Assembly: GCF_000245015.1 (NCBI RefSeq)
Contig: NZ_JH600070.1
Coordinates: 3,740,684-3,804,683 of the forward strand
DNA from: Beggiatoa alba B18LD
GTDB taxonomy: Bacteria; Pseudomonadota; Gammaproteobacteria; Beggiatoales; Beggiatoaceae
DNA: 64,000 bases
Reading direction: 5' to 3'
Shown: positions 54,399 to 63,044 of the stretch, one piece after another
Position numbering within the stretch: the stretch's first letter is position 1
How the letters are laid out: each line of letters opens with the position of its first letter
Position numbers and translations under genes: made by a program
Notes under the pieces: generated by a model
What the model saw: only the letters and a program-made list of their open reading frames with translations
What the model was told of the DNA's origin: nothing
The model's database searches: none

Positions 54399-54629
54399 AT
54401 GCAATTTACTGTTGATGACAATTTAATCTACGCTGTGATAGAAAAAACGGGACTTGCTGGAGAATCAGCCATTGATATTGCGTTAAGACTGTTGATGGAT
54501 ACTTGTGAAGGAGAAACAACAGATGCAGAAATGGTGCGAAGATTAAAACACAAAAAGCTGTTGAAAGAACATATCATACTTTTAAAACAGCTAGATAACG
54601 CCACATTTTCTCGTTGTTTTCTTTCCTAA
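54399..54629 (+). CDS. Small VapB/AbrB-like or RHH-like protein, orphan
   Basis: 76 residues from the ATG at 54399. The start (MQFTVDDNLIYAVIEKTGLA) with a following helix (AIDIALRLLMDTC) resembles the ribbon-helix-helix fold of VapB-type antitoxins. There is no toxin (PIN) gene next to it. It lies 93 bp after soxB and just before a family B repeat. The resemblance is weak, so it could also be an unrelated small protein. Confidence 0.5.
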   Translation: MQFTVDDNLIYAVIEKTGLAGESAIDIALRLLMDTCEGETTDAEMVRRLKHKKLLKEHIILLKQLDNATFSRCFLS

Positions 54630-54654
54630 AGAAGATAACACAGGTATTTTACTT

Positions 54655-54794
54655 AACTCTGGTTTTGCGAGATTTAAAAACTAAAACAGAGACCTACTAG
54701 GTTTTCAAAACCTAGTAGGTCTGTCGGAACACACGAAAAGGGTTGACCAGACAAGCTGTTGTCTTTTTAACAGAAACTCGCAGAATTCAAGGTT
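54655..54794. repeat. Family B palindromic repeat, copy 3 (short form)
   Basis: A 140 bp copy with degenerate ends (AACTCTGGTTTTGCGAG and CTCGCAGAATTCAAGGTT) and the same internal palindrome, in which one base pair of the stem has changed on both arms (A54696 with T54716). It lacks the middle segment present in copies 1 and 2. Confidence 0.75.
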
Positions 54795-54820
54795 GTTAGA
54801 AATTTTAAAATCCTTTCATG

Positions 54821-54866
54821 ATAAAAAATCCACATTCCTTGATAATTCAGAAATGTGGATTTATTT
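54821..54866. terminator. Bidirectional terminator after NhaD-like gene
   Basis: AATCCACATT (54827-54836) / AATGTGGATT (54852-54861). On the reverse strand six T follow the stem; on the plus strand TATTTTTC. It separates the soxB side from the antiporter gene. Confidence 0.8.
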
Positions 54867-54891
54867 TTCTATCACCCTAATTTAAAAGGGT

Positions 54892-56208
54892 TTAATGTGT
54901 TACTACCGCTGTTTCTGCATGTACGGGTGCATGAGGATGCCAGCCAACGACTAAATTTAACGCAACAAAGCCAATGATATAAGCAAGTATGACATACCAA
55001 CCATAACGTAACCAATTCACCACAGATTTAGCTTCAGGGTACATATTAGACAATGCCACCCCCGCAGAAGAACCAAACCACATCATAGAACCACCAAATC
55101 CAACAGCAAAGGCTAAAAAGCCCCAATCATATCCACTTTGTTTAATGGCTAATGCTGTTAAAGGGATATTATCAAACACCGCAGAAACAGCCCCTAAACC
55201 AAAGGTACTCAATGGGGATGCAGCGGGTAAGGTTTCCACAGGCATCATAGAAGCACATAAAACTAAAGATAATAAGAAAACTGTCCCCATCAATGTTTCA
55301 GGTAAAATTTCCCAGTCAGGACGACGTAAGGGAACAGAAACGAAAATAGCAACCCAAACTGCAACACCAATAAAAGGAAAACTTTCCGCAATTCCAGAAA
55401 ACTGCATATTAACGATAACGTTCGTTAAAATAGCAGAAACTAGAATCAATGCCACAATGCCAATACGAGTCCAATCTAAATGAATCTTTTGATGTTGATG
55501 TTTTAAGATAGGGGAATAATTCTGTTGTTGAATTGCCGCAGGAATACCAAAAATAAATAAGGTCAATCCAGCACCGACATAGGCTTCTAAAACGTCCACA
55601 GGGCTAATACCAGAAATCCAAATCATAGTTGTTGTTGTATCGCCAACAACACTACCCGCCCCACCTGCATTAGAAGCGGCAACAATCGCAGCTAAATAAC
55701 CAACATGGACTTTAGCGCGGAATAAAGTATGCGCCATTGCCCCCCCAATCATGGCGGCAGCAATATTGTCGAGGAAGCTAGAAAGCACGAAAATGATGAT
55801 AAGTAGTAAAAAACCACCTTTCCAATCATGCGGTAAAAAACGTGGTAAAACAGCAGGAATACGGGTTTTTTCAAAATGACGTGATAATAATGCAAATCCC
55901 ATTAATAAACAGAATAAATTTACTAAAGTAACCCATTCATGCCCAATATGACTCATAAAGCCTGTAACACCCTCACCATGCTTAAAACCTGTGAAGGTGA
56001 TTTTATACAGCGCAATCGTGACCAATCCTGTTAAACCAACTGCCAGCGTGTGATGATGAAATAACGCAACACCCAATAAAGTTAAACCGAATAAAATAAA
56101 ATCAATGGGAATGCCCATCACATTCGGTAATGATTCTGCCGCAAACGCTGAATGACTGATCAATAAACTGAATAGTGTTATGACACTCACAATTCCTATT
56201 TTCTTCAT
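54892..56208 (-). CDS. NhaD-like Na+/H+ antiporter (ArsB/NhaD/citrate-transporter superfamily)
   Basis: 438 residues from the ATG at 56208, which has TTTGGAGC upstream; the longer frame is non-conserved. An N-terminal signal-like helix (VSVITLFSLLISHSAFAAE) precedes ten or more membrane helices. FLDNIAAAMIGGAMA and AASNAGGAGSVVGDTTTTMIWISG match the NhaD signature, including the Asp residues, and a second DNIPLTALA block occupies the duplicated half. It would exchange Na+ for H+ or move an anion. Confidence 0.85.
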   Translation of the reverse strand: MKKIGIVSVITLFSLLISHSAFAAESLPNVMGIPIDFILFGLTLLGVALFHHHTLAVGLTGLVTIALYKITFTGFKHGEGVTGFMSHIGHEWVTLVNLFCLLMGFALLSRHFEKTRIPAVLPRFLPHDWKGGFLLLIIIFVLSSFLDNIAAAMIGGAMAHTLFRAKVHVGYLAAIVAASNAGGAGSVVGDTTTTMIWISGISPVDVLEAYVGAGLTLFIFGIPAAIQQQNYSPILKHQHQKIHLDWTRIGIVALILVSAILTNVIVNMQFSGIAESFPFIGVAVWVAIFVSVPLRRPDWEILPETLMGTVFLLSLVLCASMMPVETLPAASPLSTFGLGAVSAVFDNIPLTALAIKQSGYDWGFLAFAVGFGGSMMWFGSSAGVALSNMYPEAKSVVNWLRYGWYVILAYIIGFVALNLVVGWHPHAPVHAETAVVTH

Positions 56209-56830
56209 TAAAAGCTCCAAAGTAACAAAGCTCTTTTTGTTGTTATAAAGCACACAAAATGGCAGGCTTTGTAGAAATTACCACAAAAAAAAATGAGTAT
56301 TAATTATTCAGGTCGTACCCAATTTGCCCAACACTAAAAAAACATCTATCCGCTATTATATTGTAATAAATAGATATTTTTATTAATTATCTCCCTCTTA
56401 CCTATTACTAACAACGAAGAGAGGAAAATGAACATTAAAATAAGTGTAATTAACTGCAATACGACCTGCTCTTTTTGTCGTTAAACGTTATTTTTCACGC
56501 TAACAGCGCAGGCTAAAGCAACGCTTATGCCTAGTAAATGCAATAGTGTCACTTAAAAAGACCCTGTTTTAACGCTTTCTATGTAAAATTTAAATTTTTT
56601 ATAGATAATTCAATCTTTCAACCTCTATACCACACTGTTGCAATACTGTGACGATTGTAATTTTTTAACGGCAAGTCATCGTGTCCGAATATAAAAATGA
56701 CATTGATTGTTTAAATTTATAATTAATTGACTATATTAATTAAATACAAAAATTTGCTAAACGATGAAGGGATAGATACTATCAACACAAAGCGTATCTA
56801 TTTATTTCATTCACTCACGATGATTAACTC
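56209..56830. other. Long A/T-rich intergenic region with an 18-codon micro-ORF
   Basis: 622 bp between divergent genes. It holds an 18-codon ORF (56428-56484) and little else recognisable: A/T-rich tracts and no clear promoter, terminator or repeat family member. Confidence 0.4.
56428..56484 (+). CDS. Possible Cys-rich micro-ORF or radical-SAM gene remnant
   Basis: An ATG with AGAGAGG 4 bp upstream begins an 18-residue peptide ending NCNTTCSFCR. The Cys spacing CxxxCxxC is that of the radical-SAM iron-sulfur site. The frame then stops, and nothing homologous continues downstream in any frame I checked by eye. It may be a leader peptide, a decayed gene start, or chance. Confidence 0.25.
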   Translation: MNIKISVINCNTTCSFCR

Positions 56831-58072
56831 ATGCGCGGCAGTAAAATACTCGTTATTACTTATCATTTCGCCCCTCAACTCCATGCGAGTGTCTTTCGTC
56901 AATTACAGTTTTTACGCCATTTTCGTGATCATGGCTTAAATGCAGTGATTCTAACGAATGCTGTTTCTGCGACAGCCCAAAATAAAACGCCTCACCCCCC
57001 AGAACGTTACGCTGAATTTCCTGTTTTTCGGGTTGATGCAACCTCATCAACAAAATGGAAACTACCCAACCGCTTTAAAAACTTCCTGTCACTACGGGGA
57101 TTTTCACGAGAGGCGCAAGCTTTTGGCGATGTCGATATTAACTGGTTACAGATGGCATATCATAAAGCGATTGAGTTAATAGCAGAATATCATTGTGATA
57201 CCATCTATATTGTTGCTCCCCCTTTCAGCATATTATTATTAGGCTATCGGCTAAAGCGTCGAACACATTGCAAATTAATTATTGATTTACAAAAGTTGTT
57301 ACCAACACAAGAAAATCCTGTTTTAGCAACACAACGTGATTTGATAGAACAACGAATTTGGCAGAGTTGTGACGCGCTTGTTGTGACTTCATGGAGTACA
57401 TGGACTCACTACAGCCAAAAAATGGAAAAAGAGAAGGTTTTTTTAGTTTTTAACAGCTATGACACTATTTTTAATTTTAAAACAGATTCTTATCTTACAA
57501 ATAAAGTCTTTACCATTTTTTATATGGGTACTTGGGATAAACAACGCTCTCCTGATAAATTATTGAATGTGTTACAACGTTGTCCTTTCCCTTGGCGTTT
57601 GCTATCGATTGGGAGCACTAACCATATTTTGAATGAGCAGGCGTTAAAATATCATGTCCATGAACATGTTGTTTGTGTGCCGAGTTTATCTAAAGAGGAA
57701 TTGTTACCTTATTTACAACAGGCTGACCTTTTATTTCTCACACGTGAATTACCCCCGCCGCCGCATCTTGATCCGCACATTGCAACCAAGGTTTTTAACT
57801 ATCTTGCAACAGGAAAACCCATTGTGGCGCAAATTCCACTTGGGGATACTTATGATTTTTTACAAAAATATGCATTGCAGGTAGATTTAATCCCACCACA
57901 TGATTCAGAACAACTTTATGAAAGTCTCAGCCATTATTATCAGCAGTGGCAGGCGGGTCATTTATCGCCACAAACTAATTTAGAGTTTTTACAGCAATTC
58001 GATAGTAAAACGACAACTCGTCGCTTGTCTGCTGTCTTTCAAATGGTTAAGCAACAGGGACAAGTGGAATGA
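56831..58072 (+). CDS. Glycosyltransferase (GT4-like)
   Basis: 413 residues. The N-terminal Rossmann half starts KILVITYHFAPQLHASVFRQ. The C-terminal half carries FYMGTWDKQRSPDKLLNVL, VPSLSKEELLPYLQQADLLF and the donor-binding segment KVFNYLATGKPIVAQIPLGD. These fit GT-B glycosyltransferases that use nucleotide sugars. The acceptor is unknown. It lies 27 bp before an AsmA/YdbH-like gene, so the two may be cotranscribed. Confidence 0.85.
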   Translation: MRGSKILVITYHFAPQLHASVFRQLQFLRHFRDHGLNAVILTNAVSATAQNKTPHPPERYAEFPVFRVDATSSTKWKLPNRFKNFLSLRGFSREAQAFGDVDINWLQMAYHKAIELIAEYHCDTIYIVAPPFSILLLGYRLKRRTHCKLIIDLQKLLPTQENPVLATQRDLIEQRIWQSCDALVVTSWSTWTHYSQKMEKEKVFLVFNSYDTIFNFKTDSYLTNKVFTIFYMGTWDKQRSPDKLLNVLQRCPFPWRLLSIGSTNHILNEQALKYHVHEHVVCVPSLSKEELLPYLQQADLLFLTRELPPPPHLDPHIATKVFNYLATGKPIVAQIPLGDTYDFLQKYALQVDLIPPHDSEQLYESLSHYYQQWQAGHLSPQTNLEFLQQFDSKTTTRRLSAVFQMVKQQGQVE

Positions 58073-58099
58073 AATCTGATGATACTGTAGGCAAAATTT

Positions 58100-60169
58100 A
58101 TGTATAAAACACATTTTCAAGCATTGCTTGTATTAATCGGCTGTTTCTGGGGAATACAAGGATTTGCCATTAGTTCAGTTAGGCTAAAAATTGATAATAT
58201 TCAATCATCTAATTGGAAGGCAGAGCAGGCAATACTGACAGTTTTACTAACTACAGAGAAAAAATTAGTAATTAATGCTCAATTGCAACAATTTCAATCT
58301 AGTACACTTAAGCAACCTGTAAAAGAATTATCCATTGTTTGTCCACAATTATTATATTCAATACAACAAATTACTTGTACAAAAACCAGTTTAACCATTC
58401 CTCATTTTTTAGAGACACCAACTAATTTATCTATTGCTTATTTACCTAATCCGTTAAAAGTAGATATTGCTATCACGCAAGCAATTGGGACAGGATCTAT
58501 GGCAGGGCAGTTGTTGTATCAAAAAGAGAATTGGCAGGGAAATATAAATATCAAAATACTGAATTTAGAAGATTTATCTAAACGACTACAACAGTGGATT
58601 GAGTTGCCACTTGGTTTAAGTTTTATGGGGGTTGCCAATTTAACGGCGCAAATTGCAGGAATTGGTACACAAATACAAAACGCAACATTAAAAACTACTT
58701 TAAATGCCTTTGGTCTTACAAATGCGACAGGTTCAACCGCAGGAGAAAAATTAAATTTAGAGTGGACAGTAACGGCAAAACCCAGTCAGGCGAAACAGCA
58801 AAATGAATCGGGGCTAGAAATAGCGACGACATTAAAGGCAAAAACAGGTGAGTTATATATTCAACCCTTATATTTAAGTTTTCAGAAAGAACCCTTAAGT
58901 ATTGAGGGCGATATGCTATGGTTTCCATCACGACTTATTTTAAAGCAAGTACAGTATAAGCATGAAAATATTGGTACTGTGATTGCCACAGGCGATATTA
59001 ATTTAAAAGAAACAATTCATATTAATGCGCTTTCTGCCCGTTTGCCCACAGTGGCATTGATGCCTATTTATTCTGCATATATTCAACCCAGCTTTGAAGG
59101 GAGTTCTTTATCTCAATTAGAAGTTGATGGTTATTTGTCCCTTAATTTATTAATTAGCAAAGATAAATTTAAAATTATTGGCGGATTAAATAACGTTAGT
59201 ATTGATGATACGAATAAGAAATTCGGCATTAGCCATCTATTGGGTACATTTGAATGGGATAGTCAACAAGCAGATAAACCAACCAATGTAAAATGGGATA
59301 GTGCTTATGTTTTATCGCATATTCAGTTAGGCGCAGCACAGCTTTATGCCAATTTAGGCAATGAAAAAATTCAATTATTAGCACCGTTAAACTTACCCAT
59401 TTTAGATGGGGCTTTTCGTATAGATAACTTTAATCTAGTGGGCGGATTTGGCGAAAAAATGAATTGGGAGTTAAAAGGGAAATTACAGCCCATTTCTATG
59501 CAAGCACTAACAACCGCTTTACAACTGACGACGCTTAATGGTTATTTAGGCGGGGAAATTCCCTCTATTCGTTATCAGAATGGAATTATTACTATTGGCG
59601 GAGCGTTACAATTTAATATTTTTGATGGAAAAATTATTGCACAGCGATTGACGTTAGAATCTTTATTCGGTGCTGCACCTGTATTAAAAGCGGATATCGT
59701 TGTTGATAAAATTGATTTAAAAACCTTGACTGATATTACAAAGTTTGGGTCCATTCAAGGCTTGCTTTCAGGCTATGTGCGTAATTTATACCTTGTCAAT
59801 TGGCAACCTGTTACATTTGATGCTTATCTGGGCACACCTGATGGGCAAACCATGACGAGAAAAATTAGCCAAAAAGCAGTTAATAATCTTTCTAATTTAG
59901 GCGGTGGCGGGGCTATTGATGCGCTCTCACGTGGCGTTTTAAGTATGTTTGAAAATTTTTCTTATGAAAAGCTGGGCTTAGGTTGCCGTTTACAAAATGG
60001 GATTTGTACGATGTGGGGGGCAGAAACCGCGAGTAATGGTTATTACATTGTAAAAGGTGGTGGTTTACCAAGAATCGATGTACTGGGTTATAACGAACGG
60101 GTTAATTGGGTCGTCCTTCTATCAAGGCTGGCGGCAATTACTCAAGCAAGCAATCCTGTAATTAAATAG
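58100..60169 (+). CDS. AsmA/YdbH-like envelope protein
   Basis: 689 residues with an N-terminal signal or anchor (FQALLVLIGCFWGIQGFA-IS). The rest is beta-rich with Asn/Leu/Ile-dominated repeats; the C-terminal region (GGGAIDALSRGVLSMFENFSYEKLGLGC, given here as positions about 609-635, then GYYIVKGGGLPRIDVLGYN) matches the YdbH/dicarboxylate-transport domain end. AsmA-type proteins bridge inner and outer membrane and move phospholipids. The family call is by overall pattern and this ending, so moderate confidence. Confidence 0.65.
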   Translation: MYKTHFQALLVLIGCFWGIQGFAISSVRLKIDNIQSSNWKAEQAILTVLLTTEKKLVINAQLQQFQSSTLKQPVKELSIVCPQLLYSIQQITCTKTSLTIPHFLETPTNLSIAYLPNPLKVDIAITQAIGTGSMAGQLLYQKENWQGNINIKILNLEDLSKRLQQWIELPLGLSFMGVANLTAQIAGIGTQIQNATLKTTLNAFGLTNATGSTAGEKLNLEWTVTAKPSQAKQQNESGLEIATTLKAKTGELYIQPLYLSFQKEPLSIEGDMLWFPSRLILKQVQYKHENIGTVIATGDINLKETIHINALSARLPTVALMPIYSAYIQPSFEGSSLSQLEVDGYLSLNLLISKDKFKIIGGLNNVSIDDTNKKFGISHLLGTFEWDSQQADKPTNVKWDSAYVLSHIQLGAAQLYANLGNEKIQLLAPLNLPILDGAFRIDNFNLVGGFGEKMNWELKGKLQPISMQALTTALQLTTLNGYLGGEIPSIRYQNGIITIGGALQFNIFDGKIIAQRLTLESLFGAAPVLKADIVVDKIDLKTLTDITKFGSIQGLLSGYVRNLYLVNWQPVTFDAYLGTPDGQTMTRKISQKAVNNLSNLGGGGAIDALSRGVLSMFENFSYEKLGLGCRLQNGICTMWGAETASNGYYIVKGGGLPRIDVLGYNERVNWVVLLSRLAAITQASNPVIK

Positions 60170-60267
60170 ATTTTGCGATTTCAAGTCAGATAACTGCTTT
60201 ATAAATAGTAGGATATAAAAATAAAAATTTTGTTGCTATTCCATGCTATTCAAATTAGAATGCTCGG

Positions 60268-60296
60268 CTTACAGTTTTTAGCTGTAAGTCTTTTTT
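60268..60296 (+). terminator. Terminator-like hairpin between AsmA-like gene and rpsF
   Basis: CTTACAG (60268-60274) / CTGTAAG (60282-60288), then TC and six T. It may end the upstream gene or act as an attenuator in the rpsF leader. Confidence 0.65.
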
Positions 60297-60301
60297 ATTT
60301 T

Positions 60302-60347
60302 CTCCTTGCTTTGTTAATTTCAACAAAGCTGCATAATCCGTAGGGAG
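60302..60347 (+). ncRNA. Candidate S6:S18 ribosomal protein leader
   Basis: In the RNA, CUCCUU (60302-60307) pairs with AGGGAG (60342-60347), hiding the rpsF Shine-Dalgarno. Inside, GCUUUGUU (60308-60315) pairs with AACAAAGC (60322-60329). The 12 nt 3' bulge between them contains CCG (60338-60340). This is the architecture described for the S6:S18 autoregulatory leader, in which the S6-S18 complex binds the CCG bulge. One sequence only, so covariation was not tested. Confidence 0.65.
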
Positions 60348-60352
60348 TCTGA

Positions 60353-60775
60353 ATGAAGCATTACGAAGTTGTTTTTTTAGTGCATCCAGACCAAAGTGAA
60401 CAAGTGCCCGCCATGATCGAGCGTTACCGCGCGATGATTGAAGGCAAAAGTGGCTTAATTCACCGTCTGGAAGATTGGGGTCGTCGTCAATTAGCGTACC
60501 CTATTAATAAAATACACAAAGCACATTACGTCCTCATGAATATTGAATGCGGACTAGATGTATTAGGCGAATTAAAAAGCGCGTTCCGCTTTAATGATGC
60601 CGTTATTCGTGACCTCATCATCACTCGTAAAGCTGCTGTAACAGAACCATCTCCGCTGTTTAAAGCGAAAGATGAACGTGAACAGCCCTTAAAATCCGAT
60701 GATGATTACGACGCTGATGATTTAGATATGGATGAGGATTACGATGACGATGTTTCAGAAGACCAAATCTCCTAG
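60353..60775 (+). CDS. rpsF: Ribosomal protein S6
   Basis: 140 residues. The S6 core ([40 protein letters not shown]) is followed by a long acidic tail (about residues 105-140, rich in Asp and Glu). AGGGAG lies 5 bp before the ATG. The gene overlaps the start of rpsR in another frame; no priB gene lies between them, unlike in enterobacteria. Confidence 0.97.
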   Translation: MKHYEVVFLVHPDQSEQVPAMIERYRAMIEGKSGLIHRLEDWGRRQLAYPINKIHKAHYVLMNIECGLDVLGELKSAFRFNDAVIRDLIITRKAAVTEPSPLFKAKDEREQPLKSDDDYDADDLDMDEDYDDDVSEDQIS

Positions 60776-61016
60776 AAGAAATGCAAGTTCTTCACGGTTT
60801 TTCCGTCGGAAGAAATATTGCCGCTTCACCGCTGAAAAAGTTGTGGAAATTGATTACAAAGACCTCAACACTTTAAAGGGTTATATCACGGAAACGGGAA
60901 AAATTGTTCCTAGCCGTATTACTGGGACTAAAGCCCGTTATCAACGTCAATTAGCGCGTGCCATTAAATTAGCCCGTTACATAGCGTTATTACCCTATAC
61001 TGATACGCACGAGTAA
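60744..61016 (+). CDS. rpsR: Ribosomal protein S18
   Basis: 90 residues from the ATG at 60744, which has GAGG (60734-60737) 6 bp upstream; ATG codons at 60732 and 60750 are also in frame. [20 protein letters not shown] and the [21 protein letters not shown] block are the S18 signature. It overlaps rpsF by 32 bp in a different frame, so its translation is probably coupled to that of S6. Confidence 0.96.
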   Translation: MTMFQKTKSPRRNASSSRFFRRKKYCRFTAEKVVEIDYKDLNTLKGYITETGKIVPSRITGTKARYQRQLARAIKLARYIALLPYTDTHE

Positions 61017-61027
61017 GGTGAAGCACG

Positions 61028-61477
61028 ATGGAAATCATTTTACTGGAGAAAGTCCCTAATTTAGGTGGCTTAGGCACAATGGTTAAGGTAAAAGCTGGTT
61101 ATGCACGGAATTTTTTAATTCCTCATGGCAAAGCCGTTTTAGCGACCAAAGAAAATGTTGCCAACTTTGAAGCACGTCGTGCTGAATTAGAGAAAACGCA
61201 ACAAGATAAATTAGCCAGTGCACAAGAACGCGCCGCACAACTCCAAGAAATGACTGTTGTTATTTCTGGTAAAGTAGGTGTAGAAGGCAAATTATTCGGT
61301 TCTGTCAGTGCTGGGGATATTGCTCAAGCATTAACCAGTGCTGGTATTGCAGTTGACCGTCACGAAATTCGCTTACAAGAAGGACCTATCCGTTTTGTTG
61401 GCGAACATGAAGTTGCTGTCCATTTACATCCTGATGTTAACGTCTCATTAACAGTACAAGTTGTTTCTGAAAACTAA
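61028..61477 (+). CDS. rplI: Ribosomal protein L9
   Basis: 149 residues. The N-terminal 23S-binding domain begins [20 protein letters not shown], with [16 protein letters not shown], then a connecting helix and the C-terminal domain ([20 protein letters not shown]). It follows rpsR by 11 bp with AAGG before the ATG. A terminator follows. Confidence 0.98.
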   Translation: MEIILLEKVPNLGGLGTMVKVKAGYARNFLIPHGKAVLATKENVANFEARRAELEKTQQDKLASAQERAAQLQEMTVVISGKVGVEGKLFGSVSAGDIAQALTSAGIAVDRHEIRLQEGPIRFVGEHEVAVHLHPDVNVSLTVQVVSEN

Positions 61478-61506
61478 TTGTGACTGATGACTAACATCTT
61501 AAAAGA

Positions 61507-61530
61507 GGGAAGCTTGCTTCCCTTTTTTAT
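61507..61530 (+). terminator. Intrinsic terminator after rplI
   Basis: GGGAAG-CTTG-CTTCCC hairpin (61507-61522) flanked by A and followed by six T. Confidence 0.9.
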
Positions 61531-61629
61531 CCTATAATATCGACAAGTTTTTTATTATAAACAGAGTATTTTCTTAAAGTTAGGATAGATACTCCCCAAC
61601 CTTTAGGTTTCTGATTACCTTGTTTGTTT

Positions 61630-63042
61630 ATGCAGGAACCACCTCTTTATTCCGATCAAGAATTAGTTTCTTCCTCACGAGGAGCTACTTCATTCCATAA
61701 AGTACCGCCCCATTCTATTGAGGCTGAGCAATCCGTATTGGGTAGTTTGCTCTTCAACAATAGTGCGTGGTACACCATTGCTGACCGTTTGTCAGAATAT
61801 GATTTCTACCGTCCCGATCATCGCTTAATCTTTAAAGCCATTAAAATGCTTGCAGAAATGGGACAGCCCTGTGATGTTATTACCTTATCTGAATGGTTAA
61901 TTAAGCAAAACAAACTAGAAAATGTAGGTGGAATTGCATATTTGGGGATGCTTGCTGATAGTACACCAAGTGCAGCAAATATTACCGCTTATGCCGATAT
62001 TGTGCGGGAAAAATCAATTTTACGTGAATTAATTCATGTCGGTTCACGAATTATGGATAGTGCTTTTCAATATGAAGGGCATAAACCAACAGAATTATTA
62101 GAAAATGCAGAAAAATTAGTATTTGAAATTGCGGAAAAAGGAGCGCGTAGTGGTGGTGGATTTCGTGAGATTAAAGAGATATTAACTAAAACCTTAGATC
62201 AAATAGATATTCTTTATCAATCAGGTAATTCGATAACAGGCGTACCAACAGGTTTTAAAGATTTTGATGAACAAACCAGTGGCTTGCAACGTTCTGATTT
62301 AATTATTGTTGCTGGTCGCCCCTCAATGGGGAAAACCAGTTTTGCCATGAATATTGCGGAATATGTTGCGATTCAAGCAAAACATCCTGTTGCCGTTTTT
62401 AGTATGGAAATGCCCTGCGAACAGTTGGCAATGCGTTTAATTTCGTCCTTAGCACGAATTAATCAACAAAATGTGCGCACAGGAAAATTAGAAGATCATG
62501 ATTGGACTAATATAACCTCTGCAATCAGTTTATTATCAGAATCTCCCCTATTTATCGATGATACCCCCGCTTTAAATCCAACCGAATTACGGGCACGGGC
62601 GCGGCGTTTAGCCAGTGAACACGGACAGTTAGGATTAATTGTGATTGATTATCTGCAATTAATGCAAGTTCCTGATAGTCGTGAAAATCGTGCAACTGAA
62701 GTGTCTGAAATTTCTCGTGGTTTAAAAGCCCTTGCAAAAGAGTTACATGTTCCTGTCATTGCGCTTTCTCAATTAAATCGGAGTTTAGAACAACGACCAA
62801 ATAAACGTCCCGTGATGTCCGATTTACGCGAATCAGGTTCTATTGAACAAGATGCAGATTTAATTATTTTTATTTATCGAGATGAAGTCTATAACCAAGA
62901 TAGCGAAGATAAAGGAACAGCAGAAATTATTGTTGCGAAACAACGTAATGGTCCTATAGGAACTGTACGCTTAACTTTTTTAGGTCATTTAACCCGCTTC
63001 GAAAACTTTTCCCCTATGGATTATTACCACGGAGAACATTGA
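61630..63042 (+). CDS. dnaB: Replicative DNA helicase DnaB
   Basis: 470 residues from the ATG at 61630; a TTG two codons upstream is also open. N-terminal domain with VPPHSIEAEQSVLGSLL; helicase core with Walker A GRPSMGKTSFAMN, Walker B LIVIDYLQLM, the DnaB-specific DLRESGSIEQDADLI and the ending EIIVAKQRNGPIGTVRL. Homohexameric replicative helicase. No intein is present. It lies 3 bp before alr. Confidence 0.98.
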   Translation: MQEPPLYSDQELVSSSRGATSFHKVPPHSIEAEQSVLGSLLFNNSAWYTIADRLSEYDFYRPDHRLIFKAIKMLAEMGQPCDVITLSEWLIKQNKLENVGGIAYLGMLADSTPSAANITAYADIVREKSILRELIHVGSRIMDSAFQYEGHKPTELLENAEKLVFEIAEKGARSGGGFREIKEILTKTLDQIDILYQSGNSITGVPTGFKDFDEQTSGLQRSDLIIVAGRPSMGKTSFAMNIAEYVAIQAKHPVAVFSMEMPCEQLAMRLISSLARINQQNVRTGKLEDHDWTNITSAISLLSESPLFIDDTPALNPTELRARARRLASEHGQLGLIVIDYLQLMQVPDSRENRATEVSEISRGLKALAKELHVPVIALSQLNRSLEQRPNKRPVMSDLRESGSIEQDADLIIFIYRDEVYNQDSEDKGTAEIIVAKQRNGPIGTVRLTFLGHLTRFENFSPMDYYHGEH

Positions 63043-63044
63043 GT

